Source of the DNA: Gillisia sp. CAL575
GTDB lineage: Bacteria; Bacteroidota; Bacteroidia; Flavobacteriales; Flavobacteriaceae
NCBI RefSeq assembly: GCF_000403785.1
Contig: NZ_APHJ01000019.1
Location: forward strand, 62,001 to 126,000
DNA: 64,000 bases
Direction of reading: 5' to 3'
The position numbers and the translations under genes were made by a program. Positions 45,002 to 55,253 of the stretch are shown one piece after another (within the stretch, counting starts at the first letter, position 1; the number at the start of each line of letters is the position of its first letter). The notes below the pieces were generated by a model, which saw only the letters and a program-made list of their open reading frames with translations, searched no databases and was not told the origin of the DNA.

Positions 45002-45853
45002 TTAATAGTTTAAGGCTATATTATCTATAAGCCTAATGTCTTCAGAATATACCGCGATAAATGCACGAAATTTTTTATCGCCAATTTCCGTAGTTATTGG
45101 CTTTAAAGTTTCACTATCTGCAATTTCAAAATATTCCAATTTAAAATAGGGGTGAGCTTTAAACTCATTTTCAACCCATATTGCTATTTGATTTGCACTT
45201 TCTGTGCCAAATTTATCTTTAACTTTCAAGAGTGTTTCGTGTATAAAAGAAGCTTCAAGACGAATTTTTGGAGTTAGTCGTTCATTTCTAGAACTCCTTG
45301 CTAATCCGTTGTTTTCTCTATAAATTGGACAGCCTATTACTTCTACTCCAAGTTGGTAGCGCTTTACGAGCGTTTTTATTATTTGTAATTGTTGGAAATC
45401 TTTTTCCCCAAAAAAAGCTTTGTCTGGTTGTACGATTTCAAAAAGTTTTTTTACTACCGTTCCAACTCCGTCAAAATGTCCATTTCTAAATTTCCCCTCC
45501 ATTTCATATTCCAAACCGTCAAATTGAAAATGTTCGGACACAATCTGCTTATTGTAAAGTTCAATTGCCGTTGGAGTGAAAATGATAAGATTAAGATCTA
45601 ATTCTTCCAACTTTTTAACGTCAGAATCTAGTGTTCTAGGGTAATTATCTAGATCTGTAGTGTTATCAAACTGGGTTGGATTAATAAATATACTCACTAC
45701 TACCACGTCGCAATCTGTAGCAGCTTGTCTAACTAAAGACAAGTGCCCATTGTGCAATGCGCCCATTGTAGGCACGAATCCTATACGGGAATCTTCGGAT
45801 TTTAATTTAGAAATAACCTCTCTTAAGGCCGCTTTCTCTTTAATAATCTGCAT
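45002..45853 (-). CDS. panC: Pantothenate synthetase
   Basis: PanC joins pantoate and beta-alanine using ATP. The HIGH-type motif P-T-M-G-A-L-H-N-G-H-L is at about 28-38. G-E-K-D-F-Q-Q near 148 and S-S-R-N-E-R-L near 187 (KMSKS-like) complete the active site. Length 283 is typical. It is divergent from the starch-synthase-like gene, with both -7 elements in a 100-nt gap. Confidence 0.95.
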   Translation of the reverse strand: MQIIKEKAALREVISKLKSEDSRIGFVPTMGALHNGHLSLVRQAATDCDVVVVSIFINPTQFDNTTDLDNYPRTLDSDVKKLEELDLNLIIFTPTAIELYNKQIVSEHFQFDGLEYEMEGKFRNGHFDGVGTVVKKLFEIVQPDKAFFGEKDFQQLQIIKTLVKRYQLGVEVIGCPIYRENNGLARSSRNERLTPKIRLEASFIHETLLKVKDKFGTESANQIAIWVENEFKAHPYFKLEYFEIADSETLKPITTEIGDKKFRAFIAVYSEDIRLIDNIALNY

Positions 45854-45876
45854 TTTTTTATAAAATTAACAGCGTG

Positions 45877-45884
45877 CAAACTTA
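45877..45884 (-). promoter_or_regulatory. -7 promoter element of panC
   Basis: TAAGTTTG on the minus strand matches TAnnTTTG and ends 23 nt before the panC ATG. No clear -33 TTG. Confidence 0.4.
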
Positions 45885-45915
45885 ATATATTAAGGGCAAA
45901 CTGCATAAAATTTTG

Positions 45916-45923
45916 TAATTTTG
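45916..45923 (+). promoter_or_regulatory. -7 promoter element of the starch-synthase-like gene
   Basis: TAATTTTG matches TAnnTTTG. It excludes the GTG at 45925 as start, since transcription would begin at or after it, and supports ATG 45955. Confidence 0.45.
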
Positions 45924-45954
45924 CGTGTTTTTTATTCGCAAAAGCAAAATATTT

Positions 45955-46767
45955 ATGAAAGATAAGAGGATATTGTACGTATCATCTGAAGTTATACCTT
46001 ACTTGCCCGAAACCGATATATCATCTATGTCTTTTGAAGCTGCCAGAATGGTAAATGGTTTAGGAGGACAAATTAGGATTTTTATGCCGCGTTATGGCAA
46101 CATCAATGAAAGAAGGCATCAATTGCACGAAGTGATTAGATTGTCTGGAATGAATTTGGTGATTGATGATTTGGATATGCCGTTAATTATTAAGGTTGCA
46201 TCTATTCCAAAAGAACGGATGCAGGTTTACTTTATAGATAACGAAGATTATTTCAAAAGAAAAGCAACACTTACAGATGAAGAAGGAAATTTATTTCCAG
46301 ACAACGATGAGCGCGCAATTTTCTTTGCAAAAGGAGTAATAGAAACAGTTAAGAAATTAAATTGGGCTCCAGATATTATTCATGTCCATGGTTGGCTATC
46401 TTCCTTATTGCCATTATATCTAAGAAATTATTATGGAAACGAGCCATTATTTTCTGGCGCAAAAATTGTTACATCTGTATACAATCAAAGTTTCGATGAG
46501 TCGTTAGATACAAGCATGCACAAAAAAATTCTTTTTGATGGGTTGGATAATGATAATGTAAAACATTTGAAAAAACCAACTTATGTTAATTTGATGAAAA
46601 CTGCAATAGATAACTCTGACGCAGTAATTATTGGAGGAGATGACATACCTGCAGAACTATCAAAATACTTAAAGAAATTGGAAAAACCTGTTTTGGATTA
46701 TAAAACTCCTGAGGAATTTTCTACGGCATACCAAGATTTTTACAACACTCAAGTTTTATCGCAATAA
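45955..46767 (+). CDS. Half-size glycogen/starch synthase-like protein (GT5 catalytic-domain only)
   Basis: The 270-residue protein resembles only the N-terminal GT5 domain: R-I-L-Y-V-S-S-E-V at the start, M-P-R-Y-G near residue 49, D-N-E-D-Y-F near 90 and I-I-H-V-H-G-W near 143. The C-terminal nucleotide-sugar domain is missing. The ADP-glucose-binding K-T-G-G-L of true synthases, expected near residue 15, is here E-T-D-I-S. Synthase activity is therefore unlikely. It is followed by DUF4270 and glmS, an order I recall as common in flavobacteria. Function unknown. Confidence 0.75.
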   Translation: MKDKRILYVSSEVIPYLPETDISSMSFEAARMVNGLGGQIRIFMPRYGNINERRHQLHEVIRLSGMNLVIDDLDMPLIIKVASIPKERMQVYFIDNEDYFKRKATLTDEEGNLFPDNDERAIFFAKGVIETVKKLNWAPDIIHVHGWLSSLLPLYLRNYYGNEPLFSGAKIVTSVYNQSFDESLDTSMHKKILFDGLDNDNVKHLKKPTYVNLMKTAIDNSDAVIIGGDDIPAELSKYLKKLEKPVLDYKTPEEFSTAYQDFYNTQVLSQ

Positions 46768-46781
46768 GTAATTTATACCGA

Positions 46782-48353
46782 ATGATATTTTTGAAAAGAG
46801 CACGCTTAGTTCCTTTAGCTTTGCTAATGGTTTTAGCATTTACCTCATGTGATAATGATTTTAATACCATTGGAGGAAGGCTTATTGGTCAATTTGATTC
46901 TATCCCTTTATACGAGGCTGGAATAATTGGTTATAGCAATAAGATTGGTCCAGTTCAAACTAATGGGCTTCCCGTAAATTCGTTAGGAGTTTATAATGAC
47001 CCTGTTTATGGACAGCAAGTTTCGAGTGTTTTAACGCAGTTATCCTTAGGTACTACAAATCCTGAATTTGGAACGGATGCTGTTGTAGATAGTGTAGTAC
47101 TAACATTACCTTATTTTAATACTGAACTAGAAGCGGGAGAAGATGGAAATGCTGTTTATCAATTAGATTCTCTTTTTGGGAATTCTCCTTATAAATTAAC
47201 CATAAGTAGATCTAATTTTTTCATTAATAATTTTGATCCAGAAGCAGATTTTGCAAGTGTTCAAAAGTATTACTCAAATCAGGGTCCTGTTTTTGAAAAT
47301 AGTTTAGTTGGTTCTCCTCTATATTCAAATGAAAGTTTTTTCCCATCAAATGCAGAAGTGGTGCATGGAGAATTTAATGATGAAAACGAAGTAGATACTA
47401 TTTTTGATGCGCCTAGACTTCGAGTAAATTTACCTGTGCAATTCTTTCAAGAGAATATTATTGATAAGGTAGGGTCTTCTGAGCTTTTTAATAATAACAA
47501 CTTCAGGAATTTTATTAGAGGAATTTATTTTAAAGCTGAGCCACTAAATGGTGATGGTAATTTGTTACTGCTTGATTTCAATAGCGCGACTAATGCAGAT
47601 GCTGGAATTACTATTTATTATACTTCTCAAGTTACAGATGCTTCAGATTCTGATGGGGACGGTGATATTACAGAATTAATAGGACAGTCTTCTTCATATA
47701 AATTAAATTTCGGATCTAATACAGTAAATACATTTTCTCAAGAATTTCCAGCTGCAATTGCTTCAGAAATAAGTGGAGCTAATAAGGGAATAGGTGCGGA
47801 GAAATTATATTTAAAGGGAGGAGAAGGTACAGTTACAGTAATTAAGTTATTTGAAGATGAAGCAGAATTAGCTGAATTGAGAGCTAATAACTGGTTGATT
47901 AACGAGGCGAATTTGACCTTTTTTGTTGATCAAGATAGGGTTGATGGTGGAGATGCTGAGCCGGAAAATATTTACCTTTATAATTTAGAAACTTATCAAC
48001 CAATTATTGATTATTATGTGTTTACTTCTACAGCTGCTACGCAAGATCCAAACCACGCTCCCGCACTTGAAAGAGAAGAGACGGGGGAAGGAATAAAATA
48101 TAAGATTAGAATCACAGATCATATTATACAAATTTTAAATAATAATACTACCAATGTAAAATTGGGATTGGTGGTTATGCAGAACACCAATGTGGTTACA
48201 AATTCTGCCTTGAAAACTACAATAGATAGTATTGCAAGAGTTCCTAGTTCAGCTGTTATTTCTCCTGAAGGTACTGTGCTGCATGGGAACCTTTCTCCCG
48301 ATGCGGACAAAAGATTGAAATTTAATATTTATTATACAGAAACAAACAATTAG
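46782..48353 (+). CDS. DUF4270 family lipoprotein
   Basis: The 523-residue lipoprotein has its lipobox at A-F-T-S-C (Cys24), then D-N-D-F-N-T-I-G, the usual start of DUF4270. The rest is beta-rich with a D-S-D-G-D-G-D-I-like acidic loop near residue 288 that may bind calcium. DUF4270 is widespread in Bacteroidota with no known activity. It sits 14 nt after the starch-synthase-like gene and 3 nt before glmS. Confidence 0.82.
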   Translation: MIFLKRARLVPLALLMVLAFTSCDNDFNTIGGRLIGQFDSIPLYEAGIIGYSNKIGPVQTNGLPVNSLGVYNDPVYGQQVSSVLTQLSLGTTNPEFGTDAVVDSVVLTLPYFNTELEAGEDGNAVYQLDSLFGNSPYKLTISRSNFFINNFDPEADFASVQKYYSNQGPVFENSLVGSPLYSNESFFPSNAEVVHGEFNDENEVDTIFDAPRLRVNLPVQFFQENIIDKVGSSELFNNNNFRNFIRGIYFKAEPLNGDGNLLLLDFNSATNADAGITIYYTSQVTDASDSDGDGDITELIGQSSSYKLNFGSNTVNTFSQEFPAAIASEISGANKGIGAEKLYLKGGEGTVTVIKLFEDEAELAELRANNWLINEANLTFFVDQDRVDGGDAEPENIYLYNLETYQPIIDYYVFTSTAATQDPNHAPALEREETGEGIKYKIRITDHIIQILNNNTTNVKLGLVVMQNTNVVTNSALKTTIDSIARVPSSAVISPEGTVLHGNLSPDADKRLKFNIYYTETNN

Positions 48354-48356
48354 ATT

Positions 48357-50207
48357 ATGTGTGGAATTGTCGGTTATATAGGGCATAGAGAAGCTTATCC
48401 TATAGTATTAAAAGGGCTACATAGATTAGAGTATAGAGGTTATGATAGTGCTGGTATTGCATTGTTTGATGGAAAAGAACTAAATCTTTGTAAGACAAAA
48501 GGTAAAGTTGCAGATCTTGAAGCAAAATTTAAGGCTACCACTTCTACGAGTGGTAATGTAGGAATTGGTCATACAAGATGGGCAACACATGGTGTTCCAA
48601 ATGATGTGAATTCGCATCCACATTATTCTAATTCAGGGAACTTAGTTATAATTCATAATGGGATTATAGAAAATTATTCTTCGCTTAAAAAGGAATTAAT
48701 AAAAAGAGGTTATACTTTTCAATCTGATACCGATACAGAAGTGTTGGTGAATCTTATTGAAGATGTAATGATCAATGAAAATGTAATGTTGGGGAAGGCA
48801 GTGCAAATTGCACTTAACCAAACCGTTGGGGCTTATGCAATCACCGTTTTTGACAAGAGAAAAGAGAACGAATTAGTAGTTGCTAGGTTAGGTAGTCCAT
48901 TAGCTATTGGAATTGGTGAAAACGAATTCTTTATAGCATCAGACGCTTCTCCATTTATTGAGTTTACTAATAATGCTATTTATCTTGAAGATGGAGAAAT
49001 GGCTGTAGTAAGACTTGGTAAAGAAATTAAAGTTAGGAAAATACAAGATGACTCTTTAGTAGATCCTTATGTTCAAGAATTGCAATTGAATTTAGAGCAG
49101 ATTGAAAAAGGAGGTTACGATCACTTTATGCTTAAAGAGATCTATGAGCAGCCTAGTGCTATAACAGATACCTATAGAGGGCGAATGTTAGTTGATGAAG
49201 GCATCATTAGAATGGCTGGAGTAGATGATAATATCGAGCGCATTGCTAAGGCAAAAAGAATTTTAATTGTTGCGTGTGGAACTTCTTGGCATGCAGGACT
49301 GGTAGCAGAATATATTTTTGAAGATCTTGCTAGAATTCCTGTTGAAGTAGAATATGCATCTGAATTTAGATATAGAAATCCTGTTATTTACGAAAATGAC
49401 GTAGTAATAGCTATATCCCAAAGTGGGGAAACTGCAGATACTATGGCTGCAATTAAATTAGCTAAAGAAAAAGGAGCTTTTGTATTTGGAGTTTGTAATG
49501 TTGTAGGTTCCTCAATATCTAGAGAAACTCATGCGGGAGCATATACTCATGCTGGTCCAGAAATAGGAGTTGCTTCAACAAAAGCATTTACTACTCAGAT
49601 CACAGTACTTACTTTAATGGCTTTAAAATTAGCTAAATATAGAGGTACAATATCCGATTCAGATTTTAGACATCATTTACAGCAATTGGAGGCCATTCCT
49701 GCAAAGATCGCTAAGGTTCTAGAAACTACGAATGAGCATATTAAAGATATCGCTTTTAAATACAAAGAAGCTACAAATTGTCTTTATCTAGGTAGAGGTT
49801 ATAATTTCCCAGTTGCTTTAGAAGGAGCCTTGAAATTAAAGGAGATTTCTTATATCCATGCTGAAGGATACCCTGCAGCAGAAATGAAACATGGTCCTAT
49901 TGCATTGATTGATGAGCAAATGCCAGTTGTGGTTATAGCAACTAAAATGGGTCATTATGATAAAGTTGTAAGTAACATTCAGGAAATTAAATCCAGAAAA
50001 GGAAAAATAATTGGAATAGTTACTGAAGGTGATGAAGAAGTGAGAGATATTGCAGATTATGTAATTGAAATTCCAGATACAATAGAATCTCTAACTCCGC
50101 TGTTAACCACAATCCCTATGCAGCTGCTTTCTTACCATATTGCAGTGATGCTTGGTAAAAATGTAGATCAACCAAGAAATTTGGCTAAATCTGTTACAGT
50201 AGAATAA
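48357..50207 (+). CDS. glmS: Glutamine-fructose-6-phosphate aminotransferase
   Basis: GlmS starts the UDP-GlcNAc pathway by making glucosamine-6-phosphate. The amidotransferase nucleophile is Cys2 in M-C-G-I-V-G. Two SIS isomerase domains lie at about 290-430 (C-G-T-S-W-H-A-G near 307) and 460-600. The C-terminus ends in L-A-K-S-V-T-V-E, as the family does. Length 616 is normal. A strong terminator follows. Confidence 0.96.
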   Translation: MCGIVGYIGHREAYPIVLKGLHRLEYRGYDSAGIALFDGKELNLCKTKGKVADLEAKFKATTSTSGNVGIGHTRWATHGVPNDVNSHPHYSNSGNLVIIHNGIIENYSSLKKELIKRGYTFQSDTDTEVLVNLIEDVMINENVMLGKAVQIALNQTVGAYAITVFDKRKENELVVARLGSPLAIGIGENEFFIASDASPFIEFTNNAIYLEDGEMAVVRLGKEIKVRKIQDDSLVDPYVQELQLNLEQIEKGGYDHFMLKEIYEQPSAITDTYRGRMLVDEGIIRMAGVDDNIERIAKAKRILIVACGTSWHAGLVAEYIFEDLARIPVEVEYASEFRYRNPVIYENDVVIAISQSGETADTMAAIKLAKEKGAFVFGVCNVVGSSISRETHAGAYTHAGPEIGVASTKAFTTQITVLTLMALKLAKYRGTISDSDFRHHLQQLEAIPAKIAKVLETTNEHIKDIAFKYKEATNCLYLGRGYNFPVALEGALKLKEISYIHAEGYPAAEMKHGPIALIDEQMPVVVIATKMGHYDKVVSNIQEIKSRKGKIIGIVTEGDEEVRDIADYVIEIPDTIESLTPLLTTIPMQLLSYHIAVMLGKNVDQPRNLAKSVTVE

Positions 50208-50230
50208 TATTTAAAATACCTATAGTTTCT

Positions 50231-50265
50231 AAAATACCCTTCTCACACTGAGAAGGGTATTTTTT
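50231..50265 (+). terminator. Terminator after glmS
   Basis: Perfect 15-bp arms (50231-50245 and 50249-50263) with a 3-nt loop and a T run. Confidence 0.88.
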
Positions 50266-50393
50266 GTTGGGATATTTTTCAATACAACTTGCTGTGCGTA
50301 TTGTTTTTAAGGTAATTTACTTCTGAAACGAAATTTTTAAAAAACTTGAAAAAAAGTTGTGCATTAGCTTATATGTTTTTATAAAGAAAAAAC

Positions 50394-50401
50394 TATATTT
50401 G
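50394..50401 (+). promoter_or_regulatory. -7 promoter element of atpDC
   Basis: TATATTTG matches TAnnTTTG; the atpD ATG is 82 nt downstream, leaving a leader of about 75 nt. No -33 TTG seen at usual spacing. Confidence 0.45.
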
Positions 50402-50480
50402 CAGCCTGAAAATAGGTTAAGATAAATTCATTTTTATCCAACTTATTTCAAAGATTTCAATATTAAACATAAAGAATTAG

Positions 50481-51995
<1,515 letters not shown>

Positions 51996-51998
51996 ACT

Positions 51999-52075
51999 AG
52001 TATTTAGATTTGAGATATTAGATTTGAGAGATCATTTTTCTAATTACTTAATACTAACTACTCAATACTAAAAAA
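51999..52075. repeat. Heptad-periodic inverted array filling the atpD-atpC spacer
   Basis: The spacer reads as eleven consecutive 7-mers: AGTATTT, AGATTTG, AGATATT, AGATTTG, AGAGATC (51999-52033), a 7-nt centre (52034-52040), then TAATTAC, TTAATAC, TAACTAC, TCAATAC, TAAAAAA (52041-52075). The reverse complement of the second half gives AGTATTG, AGTAGTT, AGTATTA, AGTAATT, like the first half. This is the array-array structure of the three S23 elements but without a gene. Confidence 0.6.
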
Positions 52076-52076
52076 T

Positions 52077-52364
52077 ATGTATTTAGAAATAGTTACTCCG
52101 GAAGCAGTTGTATTTGGTGCAGAAGTAGTATCGGTGAGAGTTCCCGGAATTGATGGCGAATTTCAGATGTTAAATCATCATGCTGCAATTGTTTCACTTT
52201 TAGTAGAAGGGGAAGTAAAGATAGATTTAGTATCGGCAAGTCCAGAAATGCTAAAAAGTCTTCCTTCAGCTTTCAGGAAAGAAGCTAACAATGTACTATT
52301 CTACCCAATTAAAGGTGGTGTGCTTGAAATGAAAGATAATAAAGCGATCGTATTGGCTGATTAA
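52077..52364 (+). CDS. atpC: F1Fo ATP synthase epsilon subunit (short form)
   Basis: The 95-residue protein matches the N-terminal beta-sandwich of epsilon (I-V-T-P-E-A near residue 5, G-I-D-G-E-F near 25, L-N-H-H-A-A near 33). The C-terminal helical hairpin, which in other bacteria inhibits ATP hydrolysis, is absent. This short form is usual in Bacteroidota and so not a local truncation. A terminator lies 20 nt downstream. Confidence 0.92.
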   Translation: MYLEIVTPEAVVFGAEVVSVRVPGIDGEFQMLNHHAAIVSLLVEGEVKIDLVSASPEMLKSLPSAFRKEANNVLFYPIKGGVLEMKDNKAIVLAD

Positions 52365-52384
52365 TTAGCTGAAAAATTATATTT

Positions 52385-52419
52385 AAAAAGCCTGTTGAAT
52401 TTCTACAGGCTTTTTTTTT
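52385..52419 (+). terminator. Terminator after atpDC
   Basis: 11-bp arms (52385-52395 and 52405-52415) with a 9-nt loop and nine T. The arm sequence AAGCCTGTTGAA is shared with the aminopeptidase P terminator at 21654. Confidence 0.85.
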
Positions 52420-52440
52420 GTTTTAGACTTTATTCACATT

Positions 52441-52489
52441 TTGACAGGCTCAATGTAACAGCAGAATGTCACCCTGAGCCTATTGAAGG
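52441..52489. repeat. REP-like inverted repeat
   Basis: TTGACAGGCTCAATGT at 52441-52456 faces GTCACCCTGAGCCTATTGAA starting at 52468. It is a degenerate copy of the repeat family seen at 21409-21629, between convergent atpC and the M61 gene. Confidence 0.55.
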
Positions 52490-52505
52490 ATATGTAAATT
52501 AATTT

Positions 52506-54278
52506 TTATTTCGTGGCTAACCAAGCTTCTCTAGTTTTTACAGCTTTTTTATCTGCATTCTCATCGATGCTAATAGTATAGGTTGGATCTTTAGAAAGTG
52601 TAACCTTTGTCTTAGCTTCCTTCTTGTCTCTCGTATAAGAAATATTTAATTCAGTTCCTGGTTTGCTTTCTTTTAAGATGTTTTCCCAATCTTCCATGGA
52701 GGAAATAAGGCTTCCATTCACAGTAGTTATTTTATCTCCACTAGTTAAATTCGCTGTATATGCTGGACTAGCAATCTTTGGATTGCTTATTATTTGTACT
52801 AAACTGTCATTAATTTTCAGTGATGCTCCAAAATATCCTTTTTCAGCATCTTGCTTAAGGTTTAATCCTACCGATACAAAAAGCTCATTATACTTAGGCA
52901 TTTCGCTTTTATAGATATAGTTTTCGAAGAATTTATCTGCAATTTCTGATCCTGCGTATTTTTTTAGACTTTCCTGAAGATTTTCAATTGTATAGGAAAC
53001 CTCTGTTTTTCCGTAGGTATTCCAAACCTGCTTCATGAAATCGTCTAAATTCAAACCTTTACTTCTAAGTTCTAAATCTAATGCTAGTCCAAGAATGCTT
53101 CCGTAAGAATAATAAGATATAAAGGTATTTTCTCTATTTACAGGATCTACTGAAGTCGCTGCATCTACGAAAGGAGCTTGATAACTCATTTCAATTGGAT
53201 TAAAAAATTGATGCGCTGGGGAATTCCAAACATAGTTGAAAGTCCCATTTAAGCTCTTCACATATTCTTCTTCAGTCAAAACTTTGGCTCTATGAAGAAT
53301 GAGATTGGTGTAATAACTTGTGAAACCTTCTGCAAACCATAAAGATCCTGACATATTAGCCTTAGAAAAATTAAATGGCTCCAGATCGTTCGGTCTTATT
53401 CTTTCCACATTCCAAGAGTGAAAAAATTCATGAGAAACAGTACCTATATTTCCTTTCATTCCTCCATCCTTTAAACTTTCGGTGTCCGTTAAAATAGTAC
53501 TATTTCTATGCTCCATTCCATCGCCAGATACATTAGGTAAATAGCAAGCTATAAAGGTGTATTCATCATAATCATAATCAGGTAATTCCCCAAAAACTTG
53601 CTTTTCTTGTTGTACAATTCGCTTTACCTGATCAAAATACTCATCCAATTCCGCATCAGTACCATCGTGATGTAATGCAAATCGGATATTTTTTCCATCC
53701 AATTTGAATTCCCTTAAGCTAAAATCACTTAATTCTGTGGGGCTATCCATAAAATAATAAAGATCTGGAGCCATATAGGTGTTTCCTTCAACTGGCTTAA
53801 GTTGCGAGGCAACCTTCCAATTTGAATTTTCGGGTGTGTTGAAAGTTATTTCTATGGGTCTATGATCAAGTTCTTCGGCATACATAAAAGTAGCAGGCAT
53901 GTTTAGATGCGCATGGGTGTTATCTATTTGAGAATAGGTGCCATCTGCCCGATTCCCGAATAACGAATATTCAACATTTACGGTTCCATCATGTCCAGTT
54001 ATATTCCAGGAATATGGATCTTTTCTGGTCACTTCCAATTGGTTCCCTTTACTATCTGTAGCCTTAAATGCATAGACATTTTTAGCAAATTCATGAATAG
54101 CATATCTTCCAGGAGAAGATCTACTCATGGAAACAACAAGTTCATGCGATTTTACATTTGGAAAGCTAGCTTTAATTTTAGCTTCGTGATGAATTGCATT
54201 ATCAAAAGATATCTCATAAGTATTGGTTTGAGAGAATGAAACAGCAGAAATAAGCAATAGAAATAAAAATTTACGCAT
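52506..54278 (-). CDS. M61 family metallopeptidase with PDZ domain
   Basis: The 590-residue exported peptidase has a signal peptide (1-16, ending SFSQ). The glycyl-aminopeptidase-like zinc site is S-H-E-F-F-H-S-W-N near residue 283, with a downstream Glu in W-F-A-E-G-F-T near 315. A PDZ domain (about 465-545, I-A-S-P-A-Y-T-A-N-L) follows. It likely trims peptides in the periplasm or outside the cell. Single gene. Confidence 0.9.
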   Translation of the reverse strand: MRKFLFLLLISAVSFSQTNTYEISFDNAIHHEAKIKASFPNVKSHELVVSMSRSSPGRYAIHEFAKNVYAFKATDSKGNQLEVTRKDPYSWNITGHDGTVNVEYSLFGNRADGTYSQIDNTHAHLNMPATFMYAEELDHRPIEITFNTPENSNWKVASQLKPVEGNTYMAPDLYYFMDSPTELSDFSLREFKLDGKNIRFALHHDGTDAELDEYFDQVKRIVQQEKQVFGELPDYDYDEYTFIACYLPNVSGDGMEHRNSTILTDTESLKDGGMKGNIGTVSHEFFHSWNVERIRPNDLEPFNFSKANMSGSLWFAEGFTSYYTNLILHRAKVLTEEEYVKSLNGTFNYVWNSPAHQFFNPIEMSYQAPFVDAATSVDPVNRENTFISYYSYGSILGLALDLELRSKGLNLDDFMKQVWNTYGKTEVSYTIENLQESLKKYAGSEIADKFFENYIYKSEMPKYNELFVSVGLNLKQDAEKGYFGASLKINDSLVQIISNPKIASPAYTANLTSGDKITTVNGSLISSMEDWENILKESKPGTELNISYTRDKKEAKTKVTLSKDPTYTISIDENADKKAVKTREAWLATK

Positions 54279-54329
54279 CGTGGTATAAGGTTTTAGGCTC
54301 TAAAATAAGCAATAACCTAAAGTCTACTA

Positions 54330-54539
54330 TTAATCTTCATCGATATATTCCAGAATATCTCCAGGTTGACATTCCAGAACTTTGCAAATAGCTTCTAAGG
54401 TAGAAAATCTAACTGCTTTTGCTTTCCCAGTTTTAAGTATAGAAAGATTGGCGGTAGTAATATTTATAGCTTCAGCTAGCTCATTGCTCTTCATCCCTCT
54501 TTTATCTAAAACGGCATCTAAGTTTATAATTATAGCCAT
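54330..54539 (-). CDS. XRE family transcriptional regulator
   Basis: The 69-residue protein is a single Cro/CI helix-turn-helix (S-N-E-L-A-E-A-I-N-I-T-T-A-N-L-S) of the short YozG-like type with an acidic end. It follows the DUF2975 gene by 3 nt, a pairing seen in many bacteria where the small repressor controls its own membrane partner. The regulated signal is unknown. Confidence 0.87.
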   Translation of the reverse strand: MAIIINLDAVLDKRGMKSNELAEAINITTANLSILKTGKAKAVRFSTLEAICKVLECQPGDILEYIDED

Positions 54540-54542
54540 AAT

Positions 54543-55052
54543 CTAAACGGTTAAATCGTTTTCTTGTTTTAGCATTCGGGCCTTATTAAAAATCTGAGAT
54601 AGAAATATTAAAAATGTACCTATTGCAATTACAAACCAAAAGTCAAATAAGTCAAATTCTATTTCTAAACGGCTATTAAGTATTGCTTTTACAATCACTA
54701 TAGATAATGCATCTAAAATGCTTGTAAAAATTATTAATTGACCAATTAAATTGAAGCTAGCGATCTGTAGCTTTGTGAATAACGGGCCATAAATTAGATT
54801 CTGTATTAGATTTTTAAATACATATAATATATAAATCCAAAGTGCGCCAGACAATAATCCATATGTTAGACAAGTATAAAGGGCGTTCTCCGATTTGATT
54901 TGAAATTCCTCAGCATCTCCCATAACTTCTAGAATTTCATCAGAATTAATGAATATAGCGTAAAGTAATATGCCCAATAGAAGTATCCACCCAATAACCA
55001 GCAAATAATAAGTTACACTGAAAATATTTTTAGTCCATTCTGAAGATCTCAT
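54543..55052 (-). CDS. DUF2975 membrane protein
   Basis: The 169-residue protein has four hydrophobic spans (near residues 17-35, 58-76, 98-118, 138-157), typical of DUF2975. No catalytic motif. It forms a two-gene operon with the XRE regulator downstream. The promoter at 55079-55108 reads into it. Function unknown. Confidence 0.85.
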   Translation of the reverse strand: MRSSEWTKNIFSVTYYLLVIGWILLLGILLYAIFINSDEILEVMGDAEEFQIKSENALYTCLTYGLLSGALWIYILYVFKNLIQNLIYGPLFTKLQIASFNLIGQLIIFTSILDALSIVIVKAILNSRLEIEFDLFDFWFVIAIGTFLIFLSQIFNKARMLKQENDLTV

Positions 55053-55078
55053 ACTTATTTATTATCGTTTTTCAATAA

Positions 55079-55108
55079 CAAACCTACTAATTAATTATTG
55101 ATAAACAA
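55079..55108 (-). promoter_or_regulatory. Promoter of the DUF2975-XRE pair
   Basis: On the minus strand TTG (55106-55108), a 19-nt spacer and TAGGTTTG (55079-55086) match the Bacteroidota consensus. The -7 element lies 26 nt before the start. The spacer region contains an inverted repeat (ATTATTG...CAATAAT, 55095-55112) that could be an operator for the XRE regulator. Confidence 0.6.
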
Positions 55109-55219
55109 TAATTAATTTTTTAATTTCAGGAGCATAGGGTTTATATTTATAGATTTAATTCTGTATAATGCTTTGTATTTTATATGGAACTAGTGTTCTT
55201 ATTCCTCAATAATAACTAT

Positions 55220-55227
55220 TATATTTG
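55220..55227 (+). promoter_or_regulatory. -7 promoter element of the mrp operon
   Basis: TATATTTG matches TAnnTTTG and lies 26 nt before the ATG at 55254. At -33 spacing only TTC is found (55196-55198). Confidence 0.45.
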
Positions 55228-55253
55228 CGGAACACTGAATTTTGAAGTTGCCC

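Noticed and set aside
52077-52364. Truncation of atpC
   Set aside because: The short epsilon subunit without C-terminal helices is the normal form in Bacteroidota.
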